A stretch of 64,000 nt of DNA from Streblospio benedicti. Taxonomy: Eukaryota > Annelida > Polychaeta > Spionida > Spionidae. Numbering within the stretch: position 1 is the first letter of the stretch; the number at the start of each line of letters is the position of its first letter. The stretch covers positions 54,291,609-54,355,608 of the forward strand of contig CM032660.1 of assembly GCA_019095985.1 (NCBI GenBank). Direction: 5' to 3'. Below are positions 12,233-23,738 of the stretch, piece by piece. Position numbers and translations under genes: made by a program. The notes beneath the pieces are model-generated. The model saw nothing but the letters and a program-made list of their open reading frames with translations, searched no databases and was not told where the DNA came from.

Positions 12233-12926
12233 ACACAATGAGGAGTTCTGGCTGGCCCAAGACGGCCTGCTGCCTGCGCTTCCCGCTGTGGCTGGTGGAC
12301 CTGGGGGGCACCCACCACCGTGGGCATCGTGAAGGTATGTGTGCTGCTGTATCAGGAAGGAGTTGGACTAGGATCAGAGATTTGAATCTTGGTCTGGTCT
12401 AGTTGTGGGTGTTGAGCAAACTCATACCTAGATAGTTGCACACTACTAACGTTAGTTAGGTACAGGTCATTGCATTGAAAGAGTGAGTGAATGAGTGATT
12501 GTGTGTGTGATGATGATTGCTGCTGAATGTGCTGCCAGTGCAAGTATGTTAGAAATGGTCATTTGACCATCATTAAGTGTGCCAATAACTTGGTGTAAAA
12601 TGTAACTTTGTGAGAGCAAAATACTACTTGGATAATGGCTATAACCCACCACATTACATCTACAAGGTGTACCGTGCGCCTGCTATTGCTACCAGCGTCT
12701 CCGTGCACGTCAGCCACAGCCACAGCTTTCTCGACGGTCCGTTATGGCAGACGATGTGTGGAGTAATCGGCTCGCCCCCGGCTACAGAGACCTCCCGCTA
12801 CACCGCCTCCACTGTCAACTGCAATGAGCTGTTGGGCAGATATGTCATCCTCTGGGCATTCAAGTGGCATTCAACAACCTCCACTACTCTCGCCATCTCA
12901 GAAGTTGAGGTCTTCCCACCACCAAG
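12233..12926 (+). pseudogene. F-type lectin exons B' and C', probably dead
   Basis: Exon B' (12233-12334) is the copy of 14968-15073. It lacks 5 bases in the middle and gains one later, a net shift of 4, so the WLVDLG strand loses frame. Exon C' (12667-12926) is open and reads VSVHVSHSHSFLDGPLWQT, VNCNELLGRYVILWAF and LAISEVEVFPPP, a good F-type C-terminal half. No copy of exon A precedes B'. The pair is therefore probably skipped. Confidence 0.65.
12335..12666 (+). mobile_element. SINE filling a whole intron (unit 1)
   Basis: The 332-base intron between B' and C' is almost entirely a SINE of the 51.8 kb family: a degraded tRNA-like head, GTGTTGAGCAAACTCA, GTTAGTTAGGTACAGGTCAT, GTGCCAATAACTTGGTGTAA and an ACATT-rich tail ending at the splice acceptor. 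AAGGT occurs at both borders (AAG|GTATGT and ACAAG|GTGTAC). Confidence 0.75.
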
Positions 12927-13720
12927 GTCTGTAGTGCATAGTTGGAAGAACAATTTTGTGAAGAAGCTGCATTTGATATATTCTAAACGTGACAGTGATT
13001 CTGAATGATTCGAAATATTGAAAAAGAATGTTAATGAAATAGGATGTATGAGAAAGGCTTGTAAATTTGTAATCTGAATCTTTTTAGTCCAATTTTTAGT
13101 TATTTTAGTTTCTGATAAATTTAAAATTGCAAATGCAGCTTAATGATGAAAAAAAAAATATTGAAATTTTTTTATATTTTTTAAAATTGACAGCAGATGA
13201 GAATTTGACATTTTTCTGACATGCGGATTTGTTTATGAAGGCTTTGGGATGAAAATTGGTGACAAACTGTGGAGTGTCACAAAAGACTGCTGTTATAAAT
13301 ACATACACATCAACAAGAATCCAACACACTATAAGACTTTGCTATAGAATACATATATTCTGTTATGAGTTTTTAATTAAAAATCTGTTAGTGAAACACT
13401 ATATATGCACAACTGTTAAATAGCACAACACAATTTTAATATTTCAAAAATTCTGTTATGAGCATTTTCTTTTTAATTATTTCTGTTTCTGCCAACTGTA
13501 GCAAAAATGCTCCAAAAAGCACAACTGACAGATACCATTTTTCCAATCATTTTCTATATTTGTTAAAACAAGTTGAGCAGCAGCAGTTCTCCTCATGGTT
13601 TAAAAAAAACATAAACAGTGATTAATAAATTGATAAAATCGTTTGGAATAGATGTTGATAAATTATATGTACAATAGCTTAGAAAAATGGTTCATTGAAA
13701 ATATGACCACTTCCATAAAG

Positions 13721-13945
13721 GGGCGTTCCCAATTGGCGTCAACCATATTTGTTTTTTTTTGAACCCCCCCCATGTCGCCTTTCGTCATCTTCATGACCCA
13801 GTGATGTAAATTTTCATGACATCCTCAGCCAACCCCTCAAACGTTGTTAACCATCTAAACTAGTCAATATTTATGATATGCCTTTTTTGAATTTGAATCT
13901 GTGTGCAGTTTTGTCCGTTCATGTCATACAACAATTGTGTTTCAG
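13721..13945. mobile_element. MITE fragment (left part)
   Basis: It begins GGCGTTCCCAATTGGCGTCA and follows the 313-base MITE at 16873-17185 closely through the GACCCAGTGATGTAAATTTT region, then diverges after CAACAATTGTGTTTCA. The right inverted end is missing. Confidence 0.65.
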
Positions 13946-14256
13946 TGAATGTTTTTTACATTTCCAACTATTCAAAATCATCAATCATTTCTTTTCTGTG
14001 ATATGTACGGGTCTTGAATCATAAATAATAGCTACAATACACCATACTACAAAATAATCTCATGGCTTCTCTGATGTTGCTACCAACAAACGTTTCATTG
14101 AAACAATGATCCACAGCTCAAATTCTGAGTAAATCTTTTATATTTAATGCAAACCAAACACCTCTAGCCAAACATCAAAAACCAGATATGCAAGAGATTG
14201 CCTATATGCCACCATCTTTCATAACATTATTGATGGGATTTTTTTTACTGTTGCAG

Positions 14257-15685
14257 CAAACAACCTGGCATACAAGAGGCAAGCGTATCAGTCGAGAAGT
14301 CCCCTTGAGGAGGGCTCGGCCAGCATGTTCACAGATGGGGACAGGTAGGCACACGTCACAGCTTGAGTAGCTTGTGTTCCAGTGTACTCACTTTTTCCTA
14401 TCTGTGAAAGCTGTTTAATCATAAGCATAGCAGATGGTTTCAATTTCCTATATTTTCTTATCATTCTGGTTCTTTGTTTGAAGTCTAATTATTAGAAGAA
14501 TTCAAGCTTAAAGGTAAAATCTGATTTTTCACCAATGTATTATCGTATTGCTCACAGAATGAAGGTAGACGTTCCATGTGCAAGACATATCTTGTTGATA
14601 CCATATCAAGTTCATAAATAGATATTGGTATAATGAACTATGATATTTTTTTTCAAACCAGAGAAGTAACATCCTGAGAAACTTGGATGGTTGTATCAGT
14701 ATATTTCAATTGCAACAACTTGGCAAGGATTAGATGAAACTAGTAAGCATTAAAAAATCTACCCGTCTTCCAAGATATGTATGCGTCTTCCTAGCACAAA
14801 GCTCTATACATACATGTATAAACAAAATGGACTAGAATTGGTTACTCGTCATAAGGACCGGTTGCTCAAACATTTTACTTGTCCCCACAAGGTTTTACTC
14901 ATCAACGCGTGTGGACGAGTGGCTAATCCTCACCTAATTCTCTCATGAACATTGTTTTATGATTCAGACACAATGAGGAGTTCTGGCTGGCCCAAGACGG
15001 CCTCACAGCCAGCCTGCGCTTCCCGCTGTGGCTGGTGGACCTGGGGGTGGCCACCACCGTGGGCATCGTGAAGGTATGTGTGCTTCTGTAGCCGAGTGGA
15101 TAGGGAGTTGGACTAGTGATCAGAAGGTTGTGGATTTGATTCTTGGTCTGGTCTATTTGTGGGTGTTGAGCAAACTCATACCTAAATAGTTGCACACTAA
15201 ACGTTAGTTAGGTACAGGTCATTGGATTGAAAGAGTGAGTGAGTGATTGTGTGAATGATCAACATTGCGAGCTGCTGAATGTGCTGCCAGTGCGAGTATG
15301 TTAGAAATGATCATTTGATGATCAATAAGTGTGCCAATAACGTGGTGTAAAATGTAAACTTTGTGAGAGCAAAAATACTTGGATAATGACTATAACCCAC
15401 CACATTGACATCCACAAGGTGTACCGCCTGTGCCTGCCATTGCTACCAGCAAGACCTCTCCGTGCACGTCAGCCACAGCCACAGCTTTCTCAACCGTCCG
15501 TTATGGCAGACGATGTGTGGAGTAATCGGCTCGCCCCCGGCTACAGAGACCTCCCGCTACACCGCCTCCACTGTCAACTGCAATGAGCTGTCGGGCAGAT
15601 ATGTCATCCTCTGGGCATTCAAGTGGCATTCAACAACCTCCACTACTCTCGCCATCTCAGAAGTTGAGGTCTTCCCACCACCAAG
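14257..15685 (+). CDS. F-type lectin domain (exons A, B, C)
   Basis: Exon A 14257-14344 reads NNLAYKRQAYQSRSP and MFTDGDR. Exon B 14968-15073 reads HNEEFWLAQDG and FPLWLVDLGVATTVGIVK. Exon C 15419-15685 carries SHSHSFLNRPLWQT, GRYVILWAF and LAISEVEVF. The order NLA, FTDGD, W(Q/L)VDLG, GRYV, EVEVF is the F-type lectin or F5/8C-like jelly-roll, a secreted sugar-binding fold. The A-B junction is in phase. Exon C here is 7 bases longer near its start than C' (after GTGTACC), which shifts frame between VYR and VHVSH, so this copy may be dead or use another acceptor. The C donor leaves phase 2, so the 3' border is uncertain. The B-C intron is a SINE. Confidence 0.65.
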
Positions 15686-16420
15686 GTTTGTAGTGCATAA
15701 TTGGAAGAACAATTTTGTGAAGAAGCTGCATTTGATATATTTTTAACGTGAAAGTGATTCTGAATGATTCGAAATATTGAAAAAGAATGAAATAGGAATG
15801 TAAAGCAAATTTGTAATCTGTCTTTTTAATTTTTATATTTTATTCTTCCATTAAAATTTTGGAGATAAATTGAATGGATACACAAACAGTGAAATGTTTG
15901 ATGTGGTGAAGAAATTGGCTTTCAAGGTAGTTAACGTAGGAATAAGTGCAACAAGGCAACTTCTATAAAAGACTGCAATAATTAAAATGATTTTTATAAA
16001 ATACATAAAATCAACAACAATACTTTTAAAACATACAAAAAAAGATGAGATAACACAATAATTTCATATTCTGTTATGAGTTTTTAATTAAAATGTCTGT
16101 TTGTGCCAACTGTATCAAAAACGCTACAAAAAGCACAACTGATAAATAGCAGCAATCCAATCATTTTCTATATATGAAAAATTTACAAGTTGAGCAGCAG
16201 CATTTCTTCTCACGATCACTATTATTATCTGTGCTCTGCTGTAATGATAAATTCCAAAGCGAAAGTTGTAAATATTGTTTTATTGAATGTTTTCGGTGCT
16301 TAAACACCCTCCTCAGAATACAGTCAAACAGATTTTTAAACATAAACATTGATTAATAAATTGATAAAATGGTTTGGAATAGATGTTGATAAATTATATG
16401 TACAATAGCTTAGAAAAATT
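14381..16420. repeat. Tandem duplication, unit 2 (about 2.0 kb)
   Basis: Second copy of 11651-13690, offset about 2.73 kb. It contains lectin exons B and C and the SINE intron, and starts about 37 bases after the exon A donor. Confidence 0.85.
15074..15418 (+). mobile_element. SINE filling a whole intron (unit 2)
   Basis: This 345-base intron is a SINE from head (TGTAGCCGAGTGGATAGG, A-box-like) to tail (ACCCACCACATTGACATCC). It abuts donor AAG|GTATGT and acceptor ACAAG|GTGTAC. The repeated AAGGT at each side looks like a target duplication used as a splice site at each end. Confidence 0.8.
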
Positions 16421-16640
16421 ACAATAAGGCTTTACAAGATGGTGAAGAAAGTTTGGAACTGACAATTAATGATAGGTATAAGTGGTAGAAATGGACATAA
16501 GGCATTTTATGACATATTTCCATATACTATGATAAAACTGTTTGAAAACAATGCACTCATTAACTACATGGTGGTTATTATAATAATCAGGTTTCAAAAA
16601 GTAGGTGATAATGGATACATTATGGCAGCATATTTTCTAG

Positions 16641-17440
16641 ATTGCTTGAACATAACGGAGACAGCTGGCAGAACATCACAGAACTATGGTGATCACCGAA
16701 GCTTCTCCAGCACCTTACTCAGCTGCCAAAGCCATTGTTTGATGGATTCCAACTGCCCAGGATTTGAATATCAACAATCAGAAAAACGGTATATGAGTCA
16801 TTGTAAGAAAACTAGTTGGCTTGTGTAGGGTCTCTACTCTCCAGTGCACGGGTTCATTGCAAATAAGCTCCGGAGCGTTCCCAATTGACGTCAACCACAT
16901 TTTTTTTTTTTCTGACCCCCCCCCCATGTCAACTTTCGTCATCTTCATGACCCAGTGATGTAAATTTCATGACATCCTCACCCAAACCCCAAACCCCTAA
17001 CCATCTAAACTAGTCAATATTTATGATATGCCTTTTCGAATTTGAATCTGTGTGCAGTTTTGTCCGTTCATGTCATACAACAATTGTGTTTCATTCATTT
17101 TTTTGGGTAATCACCCACCCCCCTGTCAACTTTTGTCAACTTTTTTGATGACCCCCCTTCAGGGTTGACTTCAATTGGAACGCTCTCAAAGTAGGCCTAA
17201 GCAACTTGCATATGGCTGGTCTACAGGTGACTAGACCAAAACTTTCTCATATGTAAAATTTAAATGCTTTGATTTATCATAAAAGCAGTCTCTACACACT
17301 ATCAGAAGAAATCTGATAAAATTGTATAATATATAAGTATTTTTGTTTCAGCTGTGCCCTGTTTAGTGGCATCCTGCCTTCCTCTGAAGACAATTCTCAA
17401 GGCACCGTCAAGTACACAGTGGAAAGGAACTGCCAAACAT
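16641..17440 (+). CDS. PAN/apple domain (two exons)
   Basis: Exons 16641-16788 and 17352-17440 sum to 237 bases (79 codons), phase 1 at both ends. The product has SCQSHCLMDSNCPGFEYQ, then CALFSG and, at the end, ERNCQT. The C..C.....C.GF.Y pattern followed by a C-L/F strand is the PAN/apple fold, used in extracellular protein or carbohydrate binding. The intron contains a complete MITE (16873-17185). The next exon follows in phase (T + AC = Tyr). Confidence 0.75.
16873..17185. mobile_element. MITE, 313 bases, complete
   Basis: Inverted ends are GAGCGTTCCCAATTGACGTC and its near reverse complement ending TTCAATTGGAACGCTC. The interior is non-coding with C- and T-rich runs. A truncated relative is at 13721-13945. 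No target duplication could be fixed by eye. Confidence 0.75.
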
Positions 17441-17840
17441 GTGAGTAGGGCCACATTGTGTGCTCGATCTTTATCTGATCAAGCAAATTTGTTTATGGTA
17501 TAATGAAAATATTTTTGCGTGAATATTCTTGCCCTAAGACATTAAACTGGAACCTCATGATAGTGCTGAGGAAGTGCTGAAGGCACAAACAAGTACAGGA
17601 AAATAGATTTAATATACCATAAAGGACTGTTCAATTCGATGAGAATTTCTTTAGAACGGCTAAAAGTGTCTTTTAGTTTTTTGTCGTAAGCATACATTTT
17701 GCCATGCTATGAAATAGTTGTCCAAGTGTTAATCTGCATCTATTGTTGTCAAAAACCTGAAGGCCAAGTCCTGCTGCAATAATACATGGATTTTATACAT
17801 ATAGTTTGATATTTAACAAATCCCTGAATATGCATTGCAG

Positions 17841-18413
17841 ACGAGACAGCAACGGAACTGAAATTTTATGTTCAACAAACAGAAGAATTCTCCACTGCCA
17901 GTCCCATGTGTCACAGGTAATAATACAAAGTAAAATTTTATAAGTTTTAATAGGTAACCACATTTAATTAGGCTTGTGATAATAGATACAATTATAATGA
18001 GATAATGTGCTTGATACAATATTGATAACCTATATAGGGTGAAGTTCCATTGCTACTGGTATATAGCAAATGAATTCATAACTGATTATAATTCCAAAAT
18101 TTAAATTTAAGATTTGGTTCTTGGATGCTATAGTAAGTTTGGAATAGTAAATAGTAAATAAGATTAACATTTAAAAGTGATGAACCTAAATAATAAATGT
18201 AATAATCAAGATGATTAACATTAGTTCTTTGTGACATGAGACTTTGGCCATCATTAATTAACATGTGGAACATTTGCAGATATTTTGGAAAAGTGGGGCC
18301 TCATCTGACCGTAGCTTGTGACCAAGGAGCCATGGTGGGCAGATACATATACATCACCACCTCAGACTCAGATACAAGCTTTAACTTCTGTGGAGGAGAA
18401 GCATATGGCTCAG
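17841..18413 (+). CDS. F-type lectin-like, C-terminal half (two exons)
   Basis: Exons 17841-17916 and 18280-18413 sum to 210 bases (70 codons), phase 1 at both ends. The product contains ETATELKFYVQQTEEFS, then HLTVACDQGAMVGRYIYI and FNFCGGEAYGS. Cys, GRYIYI and FC..EAYG correspond to the last strands of an F-type lectin domain. The N-terminal strands with the W-DLG motif are not visible upstream, because the preceding exon ends a PAN domain, so this may be a partial domain. Confidence 0.65.
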
Positions 18414-19232
18414 GTAATCATATTTATCAAACATTGATGCATAATTTCGCAGATGACTGCCATATAACCCACACTTGGTATCATCCCTGTACAAACTGAC
18501 CTGATACTCTATGTATCAGTCATGCTGTCATTGATTTCTAGGAATTGGACACAACGTACTATGTTCACTTTTACAAAGATATGTGGAAAGAAAGATTGCC
18601 TTTGTAAATGCCAGAACTAGAGTGCTGTGTGTAAATAATAGATTTGTTAATTTATTCATTAACTAACATGTTAATTATAACTTATTTGTTGAGTAAACAT
18701 AATGTATGATTCATTCGATAATAGTAACTTTCTTTGAATGGATGAAAATGGATGATCTAGTGCTGTGGATTCAAGAGTCTGAATACGGTAGCACTGATGT
18801 TTACTCTTTCAAGTACGGATTTCATTTCTTATCAGAATAAATAATTCAATCAGTGTCATTCGAACTTTTATGTTTTTTTTATCATGGACTGCCATGACAA
18901 ATTGACCCATGGGGAGATATTGTAACACTGGAAGTCATTGTTCAGTGTAAGATAGATTCACATACATAGTGGGACTGAAGATATTTTGCTTTTGTTATTT
19001 TGATTTGAATGGAATCTTTTCTGAATCATAAGTGATAAAGCAGAATCAGCCTCAGATGAATGGATTGGTGTAAAAAATACATCTTCCAATGTGAAACGAA
19101 ACAATAAATTCTTAGACTGTTTTGAACGCACTATGATAAGTGTTCACTTAGATGTATTGCAAATTAACTGACTGTCTTTTAAATATTGTTATAGGGGATT
19201 CTTTCTCCACATATATACTGCTATATCACACA
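18414..19232. other. Intron without recognised features
   Basis: AT-rich sequence with no exon-like ORF bounded by splice signals, no inverted ends and no relation to the repeated blocks that I can see. Confidence 0.5.
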
Positions 19233-19315
19233 GCCTCTGCTGGGACTCGAACCCTGGACCACTACCACTGTGGCACGTGTTCACCAAGTGCATTAGACCT
19301 CTCAACTATCCTGAC
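19233..19315 (-). mobile_element. tRNA-Leu-like sequence (pseudo-tRNA or SINE head)
   Basis: Read on the minus strand, the segment begins GTCAGGATAGTTGAGAGGTC (A-box-like) and has a B box, GGGTTCGAGTCCC, as in tRNA-Leu. The acceptor stem does not close and the anticodon arm pairs poorly, so it is more likely a SINE head or pseudogene than a working tRNA. Confidence 0.55.
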
Positions 19316-19402
19316 ACAACTAAAAGCTGTGTCATTCCAACTGTTTCAACTGTAGACTTGAAAAAAGAATCCTCTAATATCAGTGTACATCTGTGCTTCC
19401 AG

Positions 19403-19606
19403 AGAGTGTTGTGTTTGACGGCGCGCTGGCGTACCTCAGCTTCTACTCTCACCCACTCGCCTCCTCACGCCCGCCCAACTTCCTCTTCAACCTCAGTCGC
19501 ACAGTCCCCAGCGGTGGCAGCAGCTCAAGCCAGACACAACTCTCAAGCAAACAGCAATTACGACCAACAGCATCTCGGAGCATGTCTGGAAATTGGTTTG
19601 ACAGAG
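19403..19606 (+). CDS. Uncertain exon, maybe start of an F-type lectin domain
   Basis: It lies between acceptor CTTCCAG and donor GTCACT, is 204 bases long (68 codons) and phase 1 at both ends, which fits the locus pattern. The in-phase product begins ESVVFDGALAYLSFYSHPL and is serine-rich afterwards. The high GC content against AT-rich flanks supports coding. A different frame contains NSNYDQQHLGACLEIG, which looks more lectin-like, so a frame change within the exon is possible. Confidence 0.4.
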
Positions 19607-20200
19607 GTCACTATTATTACATGTGGGCAGATCCAATTACAAACCCCACCAAAAGTATCTCATAGTTTTTTTTTCATGAAATCCCAAAACCCCCCTTTCC
19701 TTTGCACCCAGGATTTTCCAAACACCTGGATCTGCCTATGTTATTATGCCTCACTTTTTTAATCTAGAGATAGAACACTATCAACTTTGAATGTTTGTTG
19801 ATAAGTAGGTAAGTAAACATTGACCTTTAAACACCCAGTTGGCGGGAGATGTTTAGGGAAATGTTTGTATGTTGATATTAATAATGCCAGCAATTATGCA
19901 TTACAGAAACATCCTCGGAAGGGAAATATTTGGCCTTACAAACACTATAATTTCCCATAGTAGTACTACATAGTAGTACTGATTGGAAAAATCATTAATG
20001 TACTTGTACTTGGACTCAAGTACACATGCAAAGTACTTGAGTCTGTAAATTGTACTTAGGCACAACCCTGGTACATACATATGAAGTAGAGTTATGATGG
20101 AATTGGTGTTTTGAATAAAATATCTCAGTATTTTTTTATTTTTTAAATCATCAAATAGATCTTTTTCTTTCTTTAGGCTACAAAAATGTAGCACAATGTA
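19607..20200. other. Intron without recognised features
   Basis: AT-rich with scattered homopolymers. Minus-strand ORF shadows only. Confidence 0.45.
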
Positions 20201-20214
20201 CATCATGTTTTGCA

Positions 20215-23200
20215 TCCGTTTAAGTGGCAAAACCCATAGCGACGTACGGCAGCAGTACGGCAACTTTGTGCAGATTGCTCCAATGCATTTTACATAGGGT
20301 AAAACCCACAGTCAAATTCTGCTGTATGGCGCTGTACGTCAGATTTCTCCATCGCAAGCCCATAGGAAGCAAAATGTGATTGGTCATGCCATTCGGAAAT
20401 CACATAAAAAATGACAGTTGTTTATGTAGAGCAAATGGTTCTACATATCAATTAAATTGTGCATGCCGCAGCAGGCACATGCTAGGAGGGTCCAGGGGCA
20501 TGCTTTTACAGAAAAATAATTTCAAACCTACATTGTATGGGGGTTTTGTTGTTTCTTTTCTTAAAAAATAACAATAGCATATAATCTGAAGGGAAAGGAA
20601 TGAACTTCCACTTCCTTTTATATTAGACCCGCCAATGCAGCTGGTGTAATTTGTGGGTTGTATGGAAGCTCTAAAAATTATTTATGTGATGAAAATTGAT
20701 AAAATATGAAGAACTTTATTTCAAACACCTTAACAAATAGCTAAAAGAGAAATACATCAATTATGTTGAATTCTGCTATTCTCATAATATAATTGAACTT
20801 ATATGTCCTGTGGGAGAAGGCACCGAAAACATTCACCAATATCACTCTACATATGTTGCTTCAGTTTGTCTTACCATGCAATTTAAAAAAAATAAAACTT
20901 AAACAAATGTAATCCAAAATGTTTTTATTGTTAACCAGCTTTCAAACCCACAGGTTCCTTTTCAAACAACATAGGAAGATATGAACACTTTAACTTATAG
21001 TAATCTTAATTTATAACATTTATATTTTAATGTAAAGTATGGTACTTTCTTTATATATTATCAAAACTGTACACTTAATAGAAAATATTTGTAATCATAC
21101 CTAATCATACATATTATGTATATAAGAATCTATTTTAAATACTAAGGTCTGTTTAGAATACCCTACTAAATACCTATGTATTACAATCTGATAAAAGTAC
21201 CATTTTTTTCTGAATATCTGATGGAAGAAAATCGAAGGATACCGTGTTATAAGCTATAGTGTGCCACTGGCCGGGGAAAGCTAGTTTGTTTATAAAATGT
21301 TGTCAGATTGAACTATGACATGTATTGATTATCATTGGTTGTGAAACCACTCATTGCTATTGATTGAATTATTAGCCCATTTAATTTTTTTTAGCAAATT
21401 ATTAATATTAGGCTAAAATTCACATATTTTTTTCATATAAATTATTGGTAAGGCCATGATTGAATTTTCAACATATTGATTTTTTTTTAAATTATTGGTC
21501 ATGCCATGGCCTTACGGCCTTAGCCCTTCCTACGGGCCTGCATCGCCAAGGGGCAATTGACACAAACAAGCCGTGCGGCGTTGTGCGCTGTTGTACCTAT
21601 CGTGTGGATCACTTAAGTAACTTTTCTATTGAGCAAACCCATACTCACTGATTGGCATCAAATAGAGCCTTATGGCAAATTGCCTTAGCGCACCTGTAAT
21701 CAATCCTTTACTACTTATGTGTTTATTAATTTAAATGAATGCCGTGTTTCAAATAACTCTACACATCTTACAATGATATTGTCTGTTTGAATTTAAACTC
21801 CGCATAACCATCACATACGACAAGGTTTCTACATCACGTTTATGTTTGGCGTTGCTAAATAGATCTACTTCTTGTGTATAGTGACATAGATAGACGCTTT
21901 TGCAGAGACGTATGTTGACTGTTTTCAGAGAGTACTTTTCTTGTTGTTAATAACGATGTTAATAATACTAAGATTCATAACAAGTTAGTGCAAAGAACTA
22001 TTTATATATGGGCAAAGCCATCATTAATTAATTAGACAGTGCATATTAGCCCTTTGGCTTAAAGCCTTTCTACAATCAATGCACTAGAAATTTTGATATT
22101 AGACAGCTATTGAAAAAAATGCGTTTTGTTGTTTAACGCTCAATCAAGGAGTTAAGTATTCTCAACCTTTTATGTTTGTTATAACATTATCGTTTTGAAG
22201 CTGTAAAGTGCTTTAGTAGAGCCAATTGAAGCCTTTACAACCAAGTATTATTTATGAAATAAAAAAATAGTGGAAGCAACATCACACAAGCAATTTAATT
22301 AACATTTAGTTTTTTCAATATTACTATTTAACCAAGGTTATTTGAGTAAAACTAATGATGGATTATCGTTTTGAAAATTCTACTTTTTTACTTAATTCCA
22401 ATGCCAAACCAAATAATATTAGTATGTCAAAAAAAAGCGGTGAGTATTAAATATAAATAGTTTAAATAATTTAATCAAGTATAGTGCAACAAATGATGTA
22501 TTTTTACATTTTTGCCAGACAGAAAACAGTTATGATTCATCATATCACCCCCTCCCCTCTGCCTTAATTGTGGCTAGCCTGGTGACAAAGCCACTCAAGC
22601 ATAACACAGGGGATTAGCAAAATGTTATGATCCATCAACTCAACTAACTATTCTACAGTAAAACGCCAGTATCTATTTTGAAATAGCATATGCAACTGAC
22701 AAACAGATTTTTCATTATAATTAAGTTGTTGCAGTTAAGGAATTTTACCCCACCCTGTAATGGTGGCAACTTCTGTAAAAAAAGCTGTGAAATATTGAAA
22801 AATTGTGATGTTTTTTTTTCAAATTTTTTTAGAAATATCATTTACACAGCTCTAATTATTTGTCTTTATTATTAATTATATGTATGGTTTATAGATAAAT
22901 AAAGAACATATAATCTTAAGATTGGGACTTCTTATTATAGCTATATTTATACAACCCAATATTGTCTATAAAATTAAGAACTGACAAAGCAGCCTAACAT
23001 AAACAAAATTAATTCAAATTTTATTTTTCAATATTGCTGTTTAACCAAGGTATGTGGAGTAAAACTAACGATGGATAATCGTTTTTAAAATTCTACTTTA
23101 CTTAATTCCAATGCCAAACAAAATAATAATAGTATGTCAAATTATCGGCAAAGTATTTATATATAAATAGTTTTAATGATTAATCAGGTGTTTAATTGAA

Positions 23201-23306
23201 GCTGCCGTACGGCAGCCGTATGTCAACTTATATGATCCGTCACTTTATAATCGCCGTACGGCATATCAGCCGTACGGCGGCCATCCGTTGGTGTGGGTTT
23301 GCCCCT
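20215..23306. mobile_element. Possible 3.1 kb non-autonomous DNA element
   Basis: At 20233-20265 the text reads AAAACCCATAGCGACGTACG with two TACGGC motifs. At 23215-23306 the reverse complement begins GGGGCAAACCCACACCAACG and has several palindromic GCCGTACGGC motifs. Similar motifs in opposite order about 3 kb apart suggest subterminal repeats. The interior is AT-rich without a protein. A duplicated block of about 190 bases (22295-22490, 23005-23195) lies inside. Confidence 0.35.
22295..23195 (+). repeat. Direct repeat pair of about 190 bases
   Basis: Positions 22295-22490 and 23005-23195 share AACCAAGGT, AGTAAAACTAA, GATGGATTATCGTTTT (one change) and ACTTAATTCCAATGCCAAAC. Between them, near 22746, is a short CCCACCCTGTAATGGTGGC stretch reminiscent of the EGF PCxNGG motif, too short to call. 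Confidence 0.7.
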
Positions 23307-23332
23307 AATGCAATCAGATATTTTTTTTCCAG

Positions 23333-23431
23333 GTGGTAATAGATGTTACCCACATCCCTGTAAGAATGGAGGCAGATGTCGTCAAGGCAGCTGCATATGT
23401 AAACGTGGATGGTTTGGATACCGATGTGAGA
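23333..23431 (+). CDS. EGF-like domain exon 1
   Basis: A 99-base exon (33 codons), phase 1 at both ends, acceptor TTTTTCCAG, donor GTAAGT. It encodes CYPHPCKNGGRCRQGSCIC and KRGWFGYRCE: six cysteines in EGF spacing with the GWxGxxC end. No calcium-binding consensus (D/N-x-D/N-E/Q) precedes the first cysteine. It is the first of a run of EGF exons with similar flanking introns. Confidence 0.9.
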
Positions 23432-23638
23432 GTAAGTCACCACATAATATTGTCTGGTCAATTTTCCTGCTAAACATTGAAGGCTGTTGGATCAAGTTAT
23501 TGCTGTGTCCAAAGATTTATGTTTGAGAGTTTGTGAAACAAAATTCTTAATTGTGCTGAACATGACATTTGATGATCCATCTATTGCACACAATGCCTTG
23601 TTTATAATCACCTTTATATTCGGGATGTAGCCAAAGAT

Positions 23639-23738
23639 NNNNNNNNNNNNNNNNNNNNNNNNNNNNNNNNNNNNNNNNNNNNNNNNNNNNNNNNNNNNNN
23701 NNNNNNNNNNNNNNNNNNNNNNNNNNNNNNNNNNNNNN
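23639..23738. other. Assembly gap (100 N)
   Basis: Exactly 100 N, the usual placeholder for a gap of unknown size. It falls inside the repeated EGF flank, so the number of EGF exons here is not reliable. Confidence 0.98.

Larger units (their letters stand above)
11651..13690. repeat. Tandem duplication, unit 1 (about 2.0 kb)
   Basis: This unit closely matches 14381-16420 across introns, exons and an inserted SINE. Both begin TACTCACTTTTTCCTATCTG and end ATTATATGTACAATAGCTTA. Unit 1 carries decayed exons B' and C' of an F-type lectin domain. The SINE is in both units, so it preceded the duplication. Confidence 0.85.

Noticed and set aside
22690-22875. Possible EGF relic (PPCNGGNFC) inside an AT-rich region
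   Set aside because: Only one cysteine pair and no splice sites; likely chance.
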